Assembly (NCBI GenBank): GCA_964578485.1
Contig: CAZODA010000002.1
Coordinates: forward strand, 62,001 to 126,000
Origin: CAZODA01 sp964578485
GTDB lineage: Bacteria; Bacteroidota; Bacteroidia; Bacteroidales; Marinilabiliaceae
Length of the DNA: 64,000 bases
Reading direction: 5' to 3'
In this document: piece after piece, positions 19,763 to 29,182 of the stretch
Position numbering within the stretch: position 1 is the stretch's first letter
Layout: every line of letters starts with the position of its first letter
The notes under the pieces: generated by a model
Told to the model about the DNA's origin: nothing
Database searches by the model: none
Seen by the model: only the letters and a program-made list of their open reading frames with translations
Position numbers and translations under genes: made by a program

Positions 19763-20169
19763 TATTTTAAAGAATTAAAATCTAAACTAAAAACTCCTGA
19801 AGCCTTTATGCAATAAGACTTTTATTATTTTTGGTATTTTATACCGTTTATTTGAATTTTGCAACAAGTTGTTTATCAGGAGCTTCTATTTCGGTCAAGC
19901 GTTAAAATGTCCTCAGAGAGCTGAAAAATCTTGGTTTATGCCAATTTAGACACTTACTTTGTTATGTGTAAAATTGGTACCCAGTAAGCCCACATATGTT
20001 TCTTACCACTACCCATTTTGCCGGAGTTGATGAATCTCCTCAACAACTCCGGCATTTTTTTTGCTTTTTATGATTTGTCTTCATTTATTTTTTAGAAATT
20101 AAAAAATTATAACTTTAACTTCTCATAACATTGTGTTATCATTAATTTTTCGCTTTCAAAAACACAAAA
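19763..20169 (+). ncRNA. intergenic region with RNA-like stem and a strong terminator; possible small RNA
   Basis: A 407-nt gap with no ORF. It holds an imperfect stem (arms 19941-19953 and 19966-19977, CCAATTT..ACAC against GTGT.AAATTGG) and then an intrinsic terminator at 20020-20061. The terminator is some 260 nt beyond the previous stop codon, which is far for a simple gene end. That allows a small RNA of 100-200 nt ending at about 20061. I cannot assign it to a known family, and a long 3' UTR is the plain alternative. Confidence 0.25.
20020..20061 (+). terminator. intrinsic terminator
   Basis: Perfect 10-bp arms GCCGGAGTTG (20020-20029) and CAACTCCGGC (20044-20053), followed by A and then eight T residues. 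This is one of the strongest terminators in the window. It ends transcription from the DUF3244-like gene or from an intergenic RNA before the rhomboid gene. Confidence 0.85.
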
Positions 20170-20859
20170 ATGTTTAAACTATTTGGAGATCATCAAAAAC
20201 CTGAGCTACGGCATTTTATGCACAGCATTTTTCTACCTGTGGTTATTTTGTTGCTTATGTTTTCTATTCATCTGATTTCAGAGCTCGAAAATCTTGACTT
20301 ACATTTTTTAGGCATTAAACCATTAAGTCTTAAGAGTCTCCCGGGTATTTTGTTTTCTCCTTTTATTCATTCTACTTGGGAGCACTTATTTAATAACTCT
20401 GTTTCTTTTTTTTTACTTTCTGTATCTTTATTTTATTTCTATCGTGAAATAGCCTATAAGGTATTTATTGTAATATATCTACTTGCAGGTGCTTGGCTTT
20501 GGTTTGGTGGCCGAGAAGGCTGGCATATTGGAGCAAGCGGTGTCATATACGGTTTAATGTCTTTTTTATTTATCAGCGGGCTTATTCGCAGGCATATTCC
20601 TCTAATGGCTGTAACACTGTTTGTTGTTTTTATTTATGGAAATATGGTATGGGGCATGTTTCCCTTAGCCAGATTTATGCAGCATTCGTGGGAAGGACAT
20701 TTGTGGGGTTTTCTTGCAGGGATAACAGCAGCTGTTATATTTAGAAATGAGGGTCCTCAAAAGCCTCCTTCTCCGTTTGAAGATGAAGATGAAGATGAAA
20801 CAATTGATGGTACAATTATATATGAATCGGACTTATTAAATAATGATAATCATCCATAA
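20170..20859 (+). CDS. rhomboid family intramembrane serine protease
   Basis: A 229-aa polytopic membrane protein that cleaves substrates within the lipid bilayer. Catalytic residues are visible: Ser in GASG (about residue 123) and His in EGHLWGFLAG (about 177), forming the Ser-His dyad. The conserved H..W.HL.NN motif (HSTWEHLFNN, about 67-76) lies in the second membrane segment. About six hydrophobic helices are present. The C-terminal tail is cytoplasmic and very acidic (EDEDEDE near residue 205). A 31-codon membrane ORF and a lipoprotein gene follow in the same direction. The substrate is unknown. Confidence 0.88.
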   Translation: MFKLFGDHQKPELRHFMHSIFLPVVILLLMFSIHLISELENLDLHFLGIKPLSLKSLPGILFSPFIHSTWEHLFNNSVSFFLLSVSLFYFYREIAYKVFIVIYLLAGAWLWFGGREGWHIGASGVIYGLMSFLFISGLIRRHIPLMAVTLFVVFIYGNMVWGMFPLARFMQHSWEGHLWGFLAGITAAVIFRNEGPQKPPSPFEDEDEDETIDGTIIYESDLLNNDNHP

Positions 20860-20904
20860 TGTCATTAGTGGAATGTTTTTATTAAGCATTAGAATTTATA
20901 AACA

Positions 20905-21000
20905 ATGGTGAGTATAATTTTAACAATCTTTTTATTGATGTTTGGAATACTTTTGGCATCTTTACAGGTTGTAATAAATTCACATTTTATAAATGAATAA
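20905..21000 (+). CDS. possible 31-aa single-span membrane protein
   Basis: ATG at 20905 to TAA at 21000: MVSIILTIFLLMFGILLASL and then QVVINSHFINE. Twenty hydrophobic residues followed by a short polar tail look like a real small membrane protein rather than random sequence. Its stop codon overlaps the start of the next gene by 8 nt (ATGAATAA), an arrangement typical of translational coupling. I do not recognise a family. It could also be a chance ORF in AT-rich DNA. Confidence 0.4.
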   Translation: MVSIILTIFLLMFGILLASLQVVINSHFINE

Positions 21001-21499
21001 GCGAACAGATATAGCTTGTCTCACAATTCTGAGCTTGTCACTTACAGTAGCATTTTCGGGATGTAAAGATATTTATGATAATCTTGGAGACAATAATCAT
21101 AATCGTATAGGTGGAAATAGGCCTCAGGAAGCTATTGCCATAGATTATGATTCAACAGATTTTATGTCTGTTTCCGATTATGAATGTTCAGCTTTTGATT
21201 CAAATGAAGGCCAACATAAGCCAACCATTGTTAGAACGATAATTGAAGACTTATTATCAGAATTTTATAAGCCATTTAATATATTTTCGCAAAAATTGAT
21301 CAGTAAAAATCTTTATTATTTTTCTGATTCAATTATAAAAAAGCATTATAAACAAAGTGATAAAGTCCTGTATTATAATTCTGTATTAAAATTATTTATA
21401 TCTACTGTAAAACATCAGACTTATAATTGCTTTTTTAGTCCTTTCAAAAAAAAGTCATATAAATATACTTACATAACAAGAGCCGGTCCGGCCATCTAA
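20993..21499 (+). CDS. hypothetical lipoprotein
   Basis: A 168-aa protein with a lipoprotein signal (ILSLSLTVAFSGC, Cys about residue 24). The mature part begins with an Asp/Asn-rich linker (DIYDNLGDNNHNR) and becomes basic and aromatic towards the C-terminus (FFSPFKKKSYKYTYI). No domain is recognised. It overlaps the 31-aa ORF by 8 nt and lies downstream of the rhomboid gene. secA begins 142 nt later from its own promoter. Confidence 0.6.
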   Translation: MNKRTDIACLTILSLSLTVAFSGCKDIYDNLGDNNHNRIGGNRPQEAIAIDYDSTDFMSVSDYECSAFDSNEGQHKPTIVRTIIEDLLSEFYKPFNIFSQKLISKNLYYFSDSIIKKHYKQSDKVLYYNSVLKLFISTVKHQTYNCFFSPFKKKSYKYTYITRAGPAI

Positions 21500-21601
21500 T
21501 TCGTATTGAATTTAGCAAGATACAAGCAATTTTTTTGTGTTTTATTCTATAGGTTTTGAAATATAATTTTATATTAATTATAAATCAAAGCTACAAAAAG
21601 A

Positions 21602-21609
21602 TATTTTTG
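21602..21609 (+). promoter_or_regulatory. secA -7 promoter box (TATTTTTG)
   Basis: An exact TAnnTTTG match 33 nt before the secA ATG, giving a predicted 5' UTR of about 25 nt. No good -33 TTTG is present at the normal spacing. Confidence 0.5.
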
Positions 21610-21641
21610 CACTTAGCATTACATTTAAGAATTTTAGTTTT

Positions 21642-24600
21642 ATGAATATAGTCAATTACATATTATCATTGTTTTTGGGAGATAAATCAAAACGTGATAT
21701 GAAATCGGTAGAACCTTATATCGAAAAGATCAAAAATATTTATCCTGATATTGAGGTTCTTAGCAATGATGAGTTACGTGAATATACAGTTAATTTACGG
21801 ACTTTTGTTTTAGAAGCTATTTCTGTTGAACAGGAAAAGATAGATAGTTTAAAAGATCAAATTGAAAATGACAACCCCGATATCGATACACGAGAAAAAA
21901 TTTATAGTGAAATAGATCAGCTTGAAAAAGATATAAGCGAAAAGTTGGGGAATGTTTTAAATGATATTTTACCTGAAGCATTTTCAGTAGTAAAAGAAAC
22001 CGCTCGACGTTTTAAAGAAAATAAAATCATTGAAGTAACAGCCAATGATTTTGATCGTGATCTGGCTGCAAATCATGATTTTGTGGAAATTAAGGGGAAT
22101 AGTGCTCTTTATCGTAACAGCTGGGTTGCCGGTGGTAATGAAATAACTTGGGACATGGTGCATTACGATGTTCAATTAATTGGCGGGGTAGTATTACATC
22201 AGGGTAAAATTGCTGAAATGGCAACGGGAGAAGGTAAAACTCTTGTTGCAACTTTGCCTGTATTTTTAAATGCCTTGCCTGGCCGAGGGGTTCATATTGT
22301 TACTGTAAATGATTATCTCGCAAAGCGTGACTCTGAATGGATGGGCCCCATTTACATGTTTCATGGTTTAAGCGTTGATTGTATTGATAAATATCAGCCA
22401 AATTCTCCGGAGCGCCGTAATGCGTATAAAGCAGATATTACCTATGGTACCAATAATGAATTTGGTTTTGATTATTTGCGCGATAATATGGCCATTTCCC
22501 CTGATGATTTAGTTCAAAGGTCTCATAATTATGGTATTGTTGATGAGGTTGACTCAGTGTTGATTGATGATGCCAGAACTCCATTAATCATCTCCGGGCC
22601 TATACCTCGTGGTGAAGATCAGTTATTTTCCGAATTACGTCCAAAAGTTGAAAAATTAGTAAATGCCCAAAAAAGTTTAGTAACAAGCCTACTTTCCGAA
22701 TCCAGGCAAAAACTCAGATCTGAAGATTCAAAAGAGCAGGAGGAGGGTAATCTTCTTTTGTTACGAGCATTTAAAGGTTTACCAAAAACAAAACCTTTGA
22801 TCAAGTTTTTAAGTGAATCGGGTGTAAAAGCGGGCATGCTCAAAACGGAAAACTTTTATATGGCGGAGAATAATAAGCATATGCACATAGTAACTGATCC
22901 GCTTTATTTTATAATAGAGGAACAAAGTAATTCTGTTCAACTAACCGATAAAGGTATTGATTTGATTACAGGTACAACTGAAGATCCTCATTTTTTTGTG
23001 TTACCTGATATTGGTTCTGAAATAGCAACGATAGAGAGAAGCAATTTAAATGATGAAGAAAAGGCTATAAAAAAAGATGAGTTAATGCAAAGCTTTAGCA
23101 TTAAATCAGAACGTGTTCATACCATTAACCAGTTATTAAAAGCATATACAATGTTTGAAAAGGATATTGAATATGTTTTAATGGACAACAAAGTAAAAAT
23201 TGTTGATGAGCAAACAGGGCGGATAATGGAAGGAAGGCGTTATTCTGACGGATTGCATCAGGCTATTGAAGCCAAAGAACGCGTTAAAGTAGAGGCGGCT
23301 ACCCAGACTTATGCCACCATTACTCTGCAGAATTATTTCCGTATGTACAGTAAGCTTGCAGGTATGACAGGTACTGCAGAGACCGAAGCCGGTGAATTGT
23401 GGGATATCTATAAATTAGATGTTGTGGTTATACCAACAAATCGCCCTATTCAGCGACAAGATCATAATGATAAGGTTTATAAAACAAAACGTGAAAAATA
23501 CAATGCCGTTATTGAGGAGATAAGTGAATTAATAAAGGCAAATCGTCCTGTTTTGGTTGGAACTACATCTGTTGAAGTTTCAGAATTATTGAGCAGGATG
23601 CTTAAAATTCGTGGGATTAAACACAATGTATTAAATGCAAAACTTCACCAACGTGAAGCTGATATAGTTGCAGAAGCCGGACAGCCAAGAACAGTTACAA
23701 TAGCTACTAATATGGCCGGTCGTGGTACCGATATTAAATTAAGTCCTGAGGTGAAAGCAGCCGGTGGACTTGCAATTGTAGGTACCGAGCGACATGAATC
23801 ACGACGCGTTGACCGCCAGCTTAGAGGGCGTGCCGGTCGTCAGGGGGATCCGGGTTCTTCTTTATTTTTTGTTTCTCTTGAAGATGATTTGATGCGTTTA
23901 TTTGGTTCCGATCGTTTGGTGAAATATATGGATAGACTTGGTGTAGAGGATGGCGAGGTGATTCAGCATAATTTAATTACTAAATCAATCGAAAGGGCTC
24001 AACGCAAAGTTGAAGAGAACAATTTTGGAATACGTAAGCGCTTATTGGAATATGATGATGTCATGAATTCACAACGTGAAGTTGTTTATACAAAAAGGCG
24101 CCGTGCTTTATTTGGAGAGCGTATGCAGGTTGAAATTTCCAATATGATGTATGATACCATTGAAACTCTTGTTAATGATCATCAGGAAGTTGGCGATTAT
24201 CAATCATTTAAAAATGATTTGATTCGTATTTTTTCTGCCGATTGTCCATTTTCTCAAGAGGAGTTTTTGAAAAAACCGGCTGAAGAGTTAATTGAAAATA
24301 TGCATCAACTTGTTTGGGAAAGTTATGGTCGTAAGGTTGAAATAATGGCGCGTCAGGCTTATCCTGTCATAAAAAATGTTTATGAAACAAAAGCCGAATT
24401 ATATGAAAATATTGTAGTTCCGATATCTGATGCGCAAAGGATTTTCCAAATAACTTCCAATTTAAAGAGATCATATGAATCAAAGGGTATGGAATTGGCA
24501 AAATCCTATGAAAAGGCGATGATGCTTATTACAACTGATGAATCTTGGAAGGAACATTTAAGAGAATTAGATGATTTGAAACAAGCAGTTCAGAATGCTT

Positions 24601-24959
24601 CTTATGAGCAGAAAGATCCCTTGTTGATTTATAAATTTGAATCTTTCAATCTCTTTAAGTCCATGATTGAAAAAAACAATAAAACTGTAGTATCATCACT
24701 TTCCAAAGCCCATATACCAATCAGAGATGCCAGTCAGGTTAAGGAAGCTGAAAAGCGCAGGCGTGTTGATATGAGTCGATTACGTGTACAAAAAGATGAT
24801 CCCGGTTCGGGTATGAGTAATTATGGACAGGAGGGTGGTAGGGAAGCAAAACAACCTGTTATGCAGCCGGTAAGAGTTGAAAAGAAAATAGGCAGAAACG
24901 AACCTTGTCCTTGTGGTAGTGGCAAGAAATACAAACATTGTCATGGTAAGAATGTATAG
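21642..24959 (+). CDS. secA: preprotein translocase ATPase SecA
   Basis: Cytoplasmic and peripheral-membrane motor that drives unfolded preproteins through SecYEG. 1105 aa, longer than the ~900 aa of E. coli, as is usual in Bacteroidetes, where insertions occur in the first nucleotide-binding domain (here about 60-100 and 330-410). Seen: Walker A MATGEGKT (about 193-200), VHIVTVNDYLAKRD, GTNNEFGFDYLRDNM, DEVDSVLIDDARTPLIISG, the second-domain motifs TNMAGRGTDIKL and RQLRGRAGRQGDPGSS, and a C-terminal SEC-C zinc motif CPCGSGKKYKHCHG. It is followed by lgt after 33 nt, joining protein export and lipoprotein maturation in one run of genes. Confidence 0.98.
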   Translation: MNIVNYILSLFLGDKSKRDMKSVEPYIEKIKNIYPDIEVLSNDELREYTVNLRTFVLEAISVEQEKIDSLKDQIENDNPDIDTREKIYSEIDQLEKDISEKLGNVLNDILPEAFSVVKETARRFKENKIIEVTANDFDRDLAANHDFVEIKGNSALYRNSWVAGGNEITWDMVHYDVQLIGGVVLHQGKIAEMATGEGKTLVATLPVFLNALPGRGVHIVTVNDYLAKRDSEWMGPIYMFHGLSVDCIDKYQPNSPERRNAYKADITYGTNNEFGFDYLRDNMAISPDDLVQRSHNYGIVDEVDSVLIDDARTPLIISGPIPRGEDQLFSELRPKVEKLVNAQKSLVTSLLSESRQKLRSEDSKEQEEGNLLLLRAFKGLPKTKPLIKFLSESGVKAGMLKTENFYMAENNKHMHIVTDPLYFIIEEQSNSVQLTDKGIDLITGTTEDPHFFVLPDIGSEIATIERSNLNDEEKAIKKDELMQSFSIKSERVHTINQLLKAYTMFEKDIEYVLMDNKVKIVDEQTGRIMEGRRYSDGLHQAIEAKERVKVEAATQTYATITLQNYFRMYSKLAGMTGTAETEAGELWDIYKLDVVVIPTNRPIQRQDHNDKVYKTKREKYNAVIEEISELIKANRPVLVGTTSVEVSELLSRMLKIRGIKHNVLNAKLHQREADIVAEAGQPRTVTIATNMAGRGTDIKLSPEVKAAGGLAIVGTERHESRRVDRQLRGRAGRQGDPGSSLFFVSLEDDLMRLFGSDRLVKYMDRLGVEDGEVIQHNLITKSIERAQRKVEENNFGIRKRLLEYDDVMNSQREVVYTKRRRALFGERMQVEISNMMYDTIETLVNDHQEVGDYQSFKNDLIRIFSADCPFSQEEFLKKPAEELIENMHQLVWESYGRKVEIMARQAYPVIKNVYETKAELYENIVVPISDAQRIFQITSNLKRSYESKGMELAKSYEKAMMLITTDESWKEHLRELDDLKQAVQNASYEQKDPLLIYKFESFNLFKSMIEKNNKTVVSSLSKAHIPIRDASQVKEAEKRRRVDMSRLRVQKDDPGSGMSNYGQEGGREAKQPVMQPVRVEKKIGRNEPCPCGSGKKYKHCHGKNV

Positions 24960-24992
24960 TTTCTTTTTAATATTTAAATAAGCCTTTCTAAT

Positions 24993-25844
24993 ATGCTAAT
25001 ATACAATTATATAACTTGGGCTCCAAATCCTGAAATATTTTCATTTGGTCCTATTGCCGTCAGATATTATGGTCTTTTTTTCGTAGCAGGATTTCTTCTT
25101 GGTTATCATATTGTTGACCGGATGTTTAAAAAGGAAAATGCTCCTGAGGAATGGTTGGATCCTTTATTTATGTATATAATGGTTGCAACTGTTTTAGGAG
25201 CAAGGTTGGGTCATGTCTTTTTTTACAATTGGGAGTATTACGCTCAATATCCTGAAGATATATTAAAAGTTTGGGAAGGAGGTCTTGCCAGTCATGGCGG
25301 TGCAATAGGAATTTTAATTGCCCTCTGGATTTATTCAAAACGTGTAACAAAGCGTCCCATGCTTTGGACATTAGATAAAATTGTAATTCCGGTTGCCTTA
25401 GCTGGTGCTTTTATTCGTTTAGGCAATTTAATGAATTCTGAAATTGTTGGTAGCGAAACTTCCCTGCCCTGGGCTTTTATATTTCCAAAGGCTCATGGGG
25501 TGATGAATCCTGAAGCTCCTCGTCATCCGTCTCAAATTTATGAAGCCCTGTGTTATCTGTTAACTTTTGCTTTATTGATGTATATGTATTGGCGGACAAA
25601 AGCTTCTCACAGGCCGGGTCTTATTTTCGGTGTCTTTTTAATAGGAATTTTTGGCACCCGCTTTTTTATTGAATTCATTAAGGAAAACCAAGAAGCCTTT
25701 GAAGAATCGATGACTTTGAATATGGGACAAATATTAAGTATTCCTTTTGTGTTACTGGCTGTTTATTTAATTTATCGTTCATTGAAGAGACCAATGATAG
25801 ATCCTGTAATTACAGGCCGTAGAAGAAAGAAAAAACCAAAATAA
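24993..25844 (+). CDS. lgt: prolipoprotein diacylglyceryl transferase
   Basis: Inner-membrane enzyme that moves a diacylglyceryl group from phosphatidylglycerol to the lipobox Cys, the first step of lipoprotein maturation. 283 aa with about seven membrane helices. Signature pieces: IAVRYYGLFFVAGFLLG, GARLGHVFFYN, the conserved EGGLASHGGAIG with its His, GNLMNSEIVG (corresponding to the NFxNxE region) and RHPSQIYEA. It sits between secA and an M48 protease in a probable operon (gaps 33 and 23 nt). Confidence 0.96.
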   Translation: MLIYNYITWAPNPEIFSFGPIAVRYYGLFFVAGFLLGYHIVDRMFKKENAPEEWLDPLFMYIMVATVLGARLGHVFFYNWEYYAQYPEDILKVWEGGLASHGGAIGILIALWIYSKRVTKRPMLWTLDKIVIPVALAGAFIRLGNLMNSEIVGSETSLPWAFIFPKAHGVMNPEAPRHPSQIYEALCYLLTFALLMYMYWRTKASHRPGLIFGVFLIGIFGTRFFIEFIKENQEAFEESMTLNMGQILSIPFVLLAVYLIYRSLKRPMIDPVITGRRRKKKPK

Positions 25845-25867
25845 TATTAAGATTTAAGTTTTATAGG

Positions 25868-27103
25868 ATGCATACTACATTATTATATGTAATATTAGCA
25901 ATTGTTATAGGAGAAGCTTTATGGGCTTTCTTTCTTGGCGAACTCAACCGAAAGAGTTGGAGTGACAAGGTTCCTGAACGCTTACAAGATGTTTATCCTG
26001 AGGATAAATTTCAAAAACAAAAACAATACCGTCTTGCTAATTACAGATTTTCTCTAATTTCTTCTTCTTTTTCTTTATTAGTAATCTTTTTAATTCTTTG
26101 GTTTAAAGGATTTGCCTGGCTTAATGATTTAACGGGTCAAATAACTGATCATTGGTTGTTACATCCATTATTGTTTTTTGGAATAATAGCTTTGGTATCT
26201 ATGCTTATTTCTATTCCCTTTTCGTTATATGATACTTTTGTAATAGAGGAGAAATTTGGCTTTAATAAGACAAGTCCAAAGGTGTTTATTACTGACACTA
26301 TAAAATCGTTACTCATAGGAGCAGTAATTGGCGGCCTTATATTGAGCTTGATAATTTGGTTTTATAATACTGCAGGTCAGCTGTTTTGGTTGTATGCCTG
26401 GATAGGTTTATCATTTTTCATGATTTTTTTCAGCAAGTTTTATACTTCTCTGATTTTACCTTTATTCAACAAGCTTAAACCTCTGGAAGATGGCGAGTTA
26501 AAAGTGGCTATTGAAACAATGAGTTTAAAATCAGGCTTCCCCTTGTCCAATATTTTTGTTATGGACGGTTCGAAGCGTTCTACTAAAGCAAATGCTTTTT
26601 TTAGTGGCTTTGGAAAAAATAAAAAAATTGTGCTGTTTGATACTCTCATTAACGACTTAAGCGTTGATGAGATTGTATCGGTTTTAGCTCATGAAGCAGG
26701 TCATTTTAAATTAAAGCACATAATTCGAGGTACCATACTTGGAGTTATACAGGCAGGTTTATCTTTATTTTTATTGAGTTGGTTTGTAAATCATCCTGCC
26801 ATTTCTCATGCTTTAGGAGTAATAGAGCCTGCTTTTCATATTGGTTTGCTGGGTTTTGGCTTGTTATACTCACCAATTAGCGGGGTATTGGGTTTGGGTC
26901 TCATTATTTTATCACGGAGGCAGGAATATCAAGCTGATTCCTTTGCAGCGAAATACTCAAATGCATCAGCACTTCAATCAGCCTTAAAAAAAATAACATC
27001 TGCCGCATTAAGTAATCCAACGCCTCATCCCTGGTTTGTCTTTTTTAATTATTCGCATCCTCCTTTATTGTCACGATTAGCATATCTTGATCAATTTAAT
27101 TAA
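25868..27103 (+). CDS. M48 family metalloprotease, Ste24/CAAX prenyl protease 1-like
   Basis: A 411-aa multi-span membrane zinc protease. The active site is HEAGH (about residues 275-279), with the third zinc ligand Glu in RRQEYQADSFA (about 358). The long N-terminal part with four or five helices and the EEKFGFNKTS motif matches the Ste24 type, not the smaller HtpX. In eukaryotes Ste24 trims prenylated proteins and clears blocked translocons. Bacteria lack that prenylation, so the substrate is unknown; its place next to secA and lgt fits a role in membrane protein quality control. cinA follows after 11 nt. Confidence 0.92.
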   Translation: MHTTLLYVILAIVIGEALWAFFLGELNRKSWSDKVPERLQDVYPEDKFQKQKQYRLANYRFSLISSSFSLLVIFLILWFKGFAWLNDLTGQITDHWLLHPLLFFGIIALVSMLISIPFSLYDTFVIEEKFGFNKTSPKVFITDTIKSLLIGAVIGGLILSLIIWFYNTAGQLFWLYAWIGLSFFMIFFSKFYTSLILPLFNKLKPLEDGELKVAIETMSLKSGFPLSNIFVMDGSKRSTKANAFFSGFGKNKKIVLFDTLINDLSVDEIVSVLAHEAGHFKLKHIIRGTILGVIQAGLSLFLLSWFVNHPAISHALGVIEPAFHIGLLGFGLLYSPISGVLGLGLIILSRRQEYQADSFAAKYSNASALQSALKKITSAALSNPTPHPWFVFFNYSHPPLLSRLAYLDQFN

Positions 27104-27114
27104 CAAGAAGCATC

Positions 27115-28365
27115 ATGGTTAAAGTTGAAATAATTACTATAGGAGATGAGCTTCTTGCAGGGCATGTAGTTGATACCAACTCAGCCTGGATGGCTGCGGA
27201 ACTCGATAAAGCCGGTTTTTCACTATTAGCTATTACCACCATAGCTGATAATAAAGAACAAATATTTCATGCAATTGAAGAGGCTGCCAAAGCTGCCTCC
27301 ATAATACTCCTTACCGGTGGACTCGGACCAACACGTGATGATATCACTAAAACCACCTTGTGCGAATATTTTAATACCAAGCTTGTCTTTAGTCCTGAAG
27401 TATATCGTGATGTCCGGAACTTCCTTAAAGGCAGAGTTGATAATATAAACAAGTTGAACCATGATCAGGCCATGGTCCCAGAAAATTGCACTATAATTCG
27501 TAATCCCGTTGGAACGGCACCTGTTATGTGGTTCGATCGTAATAATTATACTTTGGTTTCTATGCCGGGTGTGCCACATGAAATGAAACATATAATGACC
27601 AATAGTGTAATTCCCCGTTTACAGTATAAATGGAAACCGGAAATTATAGCACATCGAATTGTACATATTTTTAATATTCCTGAAGCTGTTCTTGCTGAAA
27701 AACTTTCAGATTGGGAAGATCGTTTAGCCGACAAAATAAAGATTTCTTATTTACCGTCACCCGGTAGGCTGCGTTTAATTTTAAGCATGGCAGGAAGCGA
27801 TAAGAAAAAATTGGATGATACTATTAATAAGGCAATAGATCAATTATATCCTATTATTGGTGATAATATTATTGGTTTTGATAATGATGATGTGAGTAGT
27901 GAGCTACTAAATCTTCTAATAAAACAAAACAAAACAATTTCTTGTGCTGAAAGTTGTTCAGGAGGATATCTCTCTCATATGCTTACTGCTATTCCGGGTG
28001 CTTCCAATGCATTTAAGGGGGGAGCAACTGCTTATAGCAATGAAATTAAAAGCAAACTTTTAAATGTTAATGCCAAAGATATAACACTTTATGGAGCTGT
28101 AAGTCGGCAAGTTGTTGAACAAATGGCAAAAGGAGCAGCAAAACTATTTAACACTAATTATGCCATTGCCACTAGTGGCATTGCCGGCCCCTCAGGTGGA
28201 AGCAAAGAAAAACCCGTAGGAACAGTTTGGATAGCATGGTATGGAGACGGAGCCATCAAAAGTAAAAAATTTAAATTTGGATCTTCGAGGAAAACAACTA
28301 TTCAAAGAACAGCTGAAACCGGTATTATAATGCTTAAGCAGTTAATTGAAAAGGAAGAGCTTTAG
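27115..28365 (+). CDS. cinA: CinA family nicotinamide mononucleotide deamidase-related protein
   Basis: A 416-aa two-domain protein. The N-terminal MoCF-type domain (ITIGDELLAGHVVDTNSAWM, TGGLGPTRDD, MPGVPHEM) is linked in the family to ADP-ribose pyrophosphatase activity. The C-terminal CinA/PncC domain (CAESCSGGYLSHML, IPGASNAFKGG, YSNEIKSKLLNV, ATSGIAGPSGG, KPVGTVWIAW) deamidates nicotinamide mononucleotide in NAD salvage. It is the last gene of the secA-lgt-M48-cinA run, and the ribosomal protein operon starts 176 nt later. Confidence 0.93.
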   Translation: MVKVEIITIGDELLAGHVVDTNSAWMAAELDKAGFSLLAITTIADNKEQIFHAIEEAAKAASIILLTGGLGPTRDDITKTTLCEYFNTKLVFSPEVYRDVRNFLKGRVDNINKLNHDQAMVPENCTIIRNPVGTAPVMWFDRNNYTLVSMPGVPHEMKHIMTNSVIPRLQYKWKPEIIAHRIVHIFNIPEAVLAEKLSDWEDRLADKIKISYLPSPGRLRLILSMAGSDKKKLDDTINKAIDQLYPIIGDNIIGFDNDDVSSELLNLLIKQNKTISCAESCSGGYLSHMLTAIPGASNAFKGGATAYSNEIKSKLLNVNAKDITLYGAVSRQVVEQMAKGAAKLFNTNYAIATSGIAGPSGGSKEKPVGTVWIAWYGDGAIKSKKFKFGSSRKTTIQRTAETGIIMLKQLIEKEEL

Positions 28366-28541
28366 CATCATTCTGTCAGAATCTTATAAGAATAGTGAAT
28401 ATTTTATTTCGACAAATTCCAAAAAAAGGCAAATAATTTAAATTCAAAGAGAATTAAAAGACCAACAATTTGCTTTTTTAAAAGAAATTCACGTAATTTG
28501 CGCACTGTTTGAAAAACGTAGATTAAAAAATAGCTTGAGTA

Positions 28542-28787
28542 ATGTCAAAAATATGTGAAATAACAGGGAAAAGGGCTATGGTTGGGAACAATGTTTCTCA
28601 TTCCAAAAGACGTACCAAAAGAAGATTTAATGTAAATTTATTTTACAAAAAATTCTATTTGCCCGAAGAAGATCGTTGGGTTAGATTAAGAGTTTCTGCC
28701 TCGGGTTTGCGCTTAATCAATAAAATTGGTATAGATGCTGCTATTAAAAGGGCGCAAAGTGATGGTTATCTAAGTAAGAAAATTTAA
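28542..28787 (+). CDS. rpmB: 50S ribosomal protein L28
   Basis: An 81-aa basic ribosomal protein. It begins MSKICEITGKRAMVGNNVSH and contains SKRRTKRRFNVNL and VSASGLRLINKIGID, the usual L28 blocks. The first gene of a compact rpmB-rpmG-DUF4295 operon (15 and 11 nt gaps) that ends in strong hairpins. A TAATTTGC at about 28494 resembles a -7 box, but lacks one base of the TAnnTTTG form. Confidence 0.97.
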   Translation: MSKICEITGKRAMVGNNVSHSKRRTKRRFNVNLFYKKFYLPEEDRWVRLRVSASGLRLINKIGIDAAIKRAQSDGYLSKKI

Positions 28788-28802
28788 ATTGGAGGTTGAC
28801 AA

Positions 28803-28991
28803 ATGGCAAAAAAGGTAAAAGGAAATCGCATTCAAATTATACTTGAATGCACTGAGCATAAAGAAAGTGGCCTGCCCGGGACTTCCAGGTATGTCAGCAT
28901 GAAAAATAGACAAAATACGCCCGACAGGTTAGAGTTAAAAAAGTACAATCCTATTTTAAAAAGGATGACTATACATCGTGAAATAAGATAA
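28803..28991 (+). CDS. rpmG: 50S ribosomal protein L33
   Basis: A 62-aa basic protein. MAKKVKGNRIQIILECTEHK is followed by GTSRYVSMKNRQNTP and RLELKKYNPILKRMTIHRE. The CxxC zinc pairs of C+ paralogues are absent, so this is the zinc-free form. It has a real Shine-Dalgarno-like GGAGG 6 nt before the start, unusual for this window. Confidence 0.97.
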   Translation: MAKKVKGNRIQIILECTEHKESGLPGTSRYVSMKNRQNTPDRLELKKYNPILKRMTIHREIR

Positions 28992-29002
28992 AATTTTGAA
29001 CA

Positions 29003-29164
29003 ATGGCTAAGAAACCAATTTCCAGAATACAAAAGGGGGCCGGTAAAGCTTTTACAAAAGTAATTAAAATGGTTAAGTCACCTGAAACAGGTGCTTATAC
29101 GTTTAAAACTGATATGGTGAGCAATGATCTTGTAAATGATTTTTTTCAGAAAAAGGAAAATTAA
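29003..29164 (+). CDS. DUF4295 family protein
   Basis: A 53-aa protein, MAKKPISRIQKGAGKAF then TKVIKMVKSPETGAYTFK and a short acidic end. This matches DUF4295, a small basic protein found almost only in Bacteroidetes and nearly always directly after rpmG, as here (11 nt). It is presumed ribosome-associated by position, with no shown function. Confidence 0.88.
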   Translation: MAKKPISRIQKGAGKAFTKVIKMVKSPETGAYTFKTDMVSNDLVNDFFQKKEN

Positions 29165-29182
29165 TTTACACAATATAATATC

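Noticed and set aside
27226..27591. 121-codon minus-strand ORF inside cinA
   Set aside because: Opposite-strand shadow of a clearly conserved gene.
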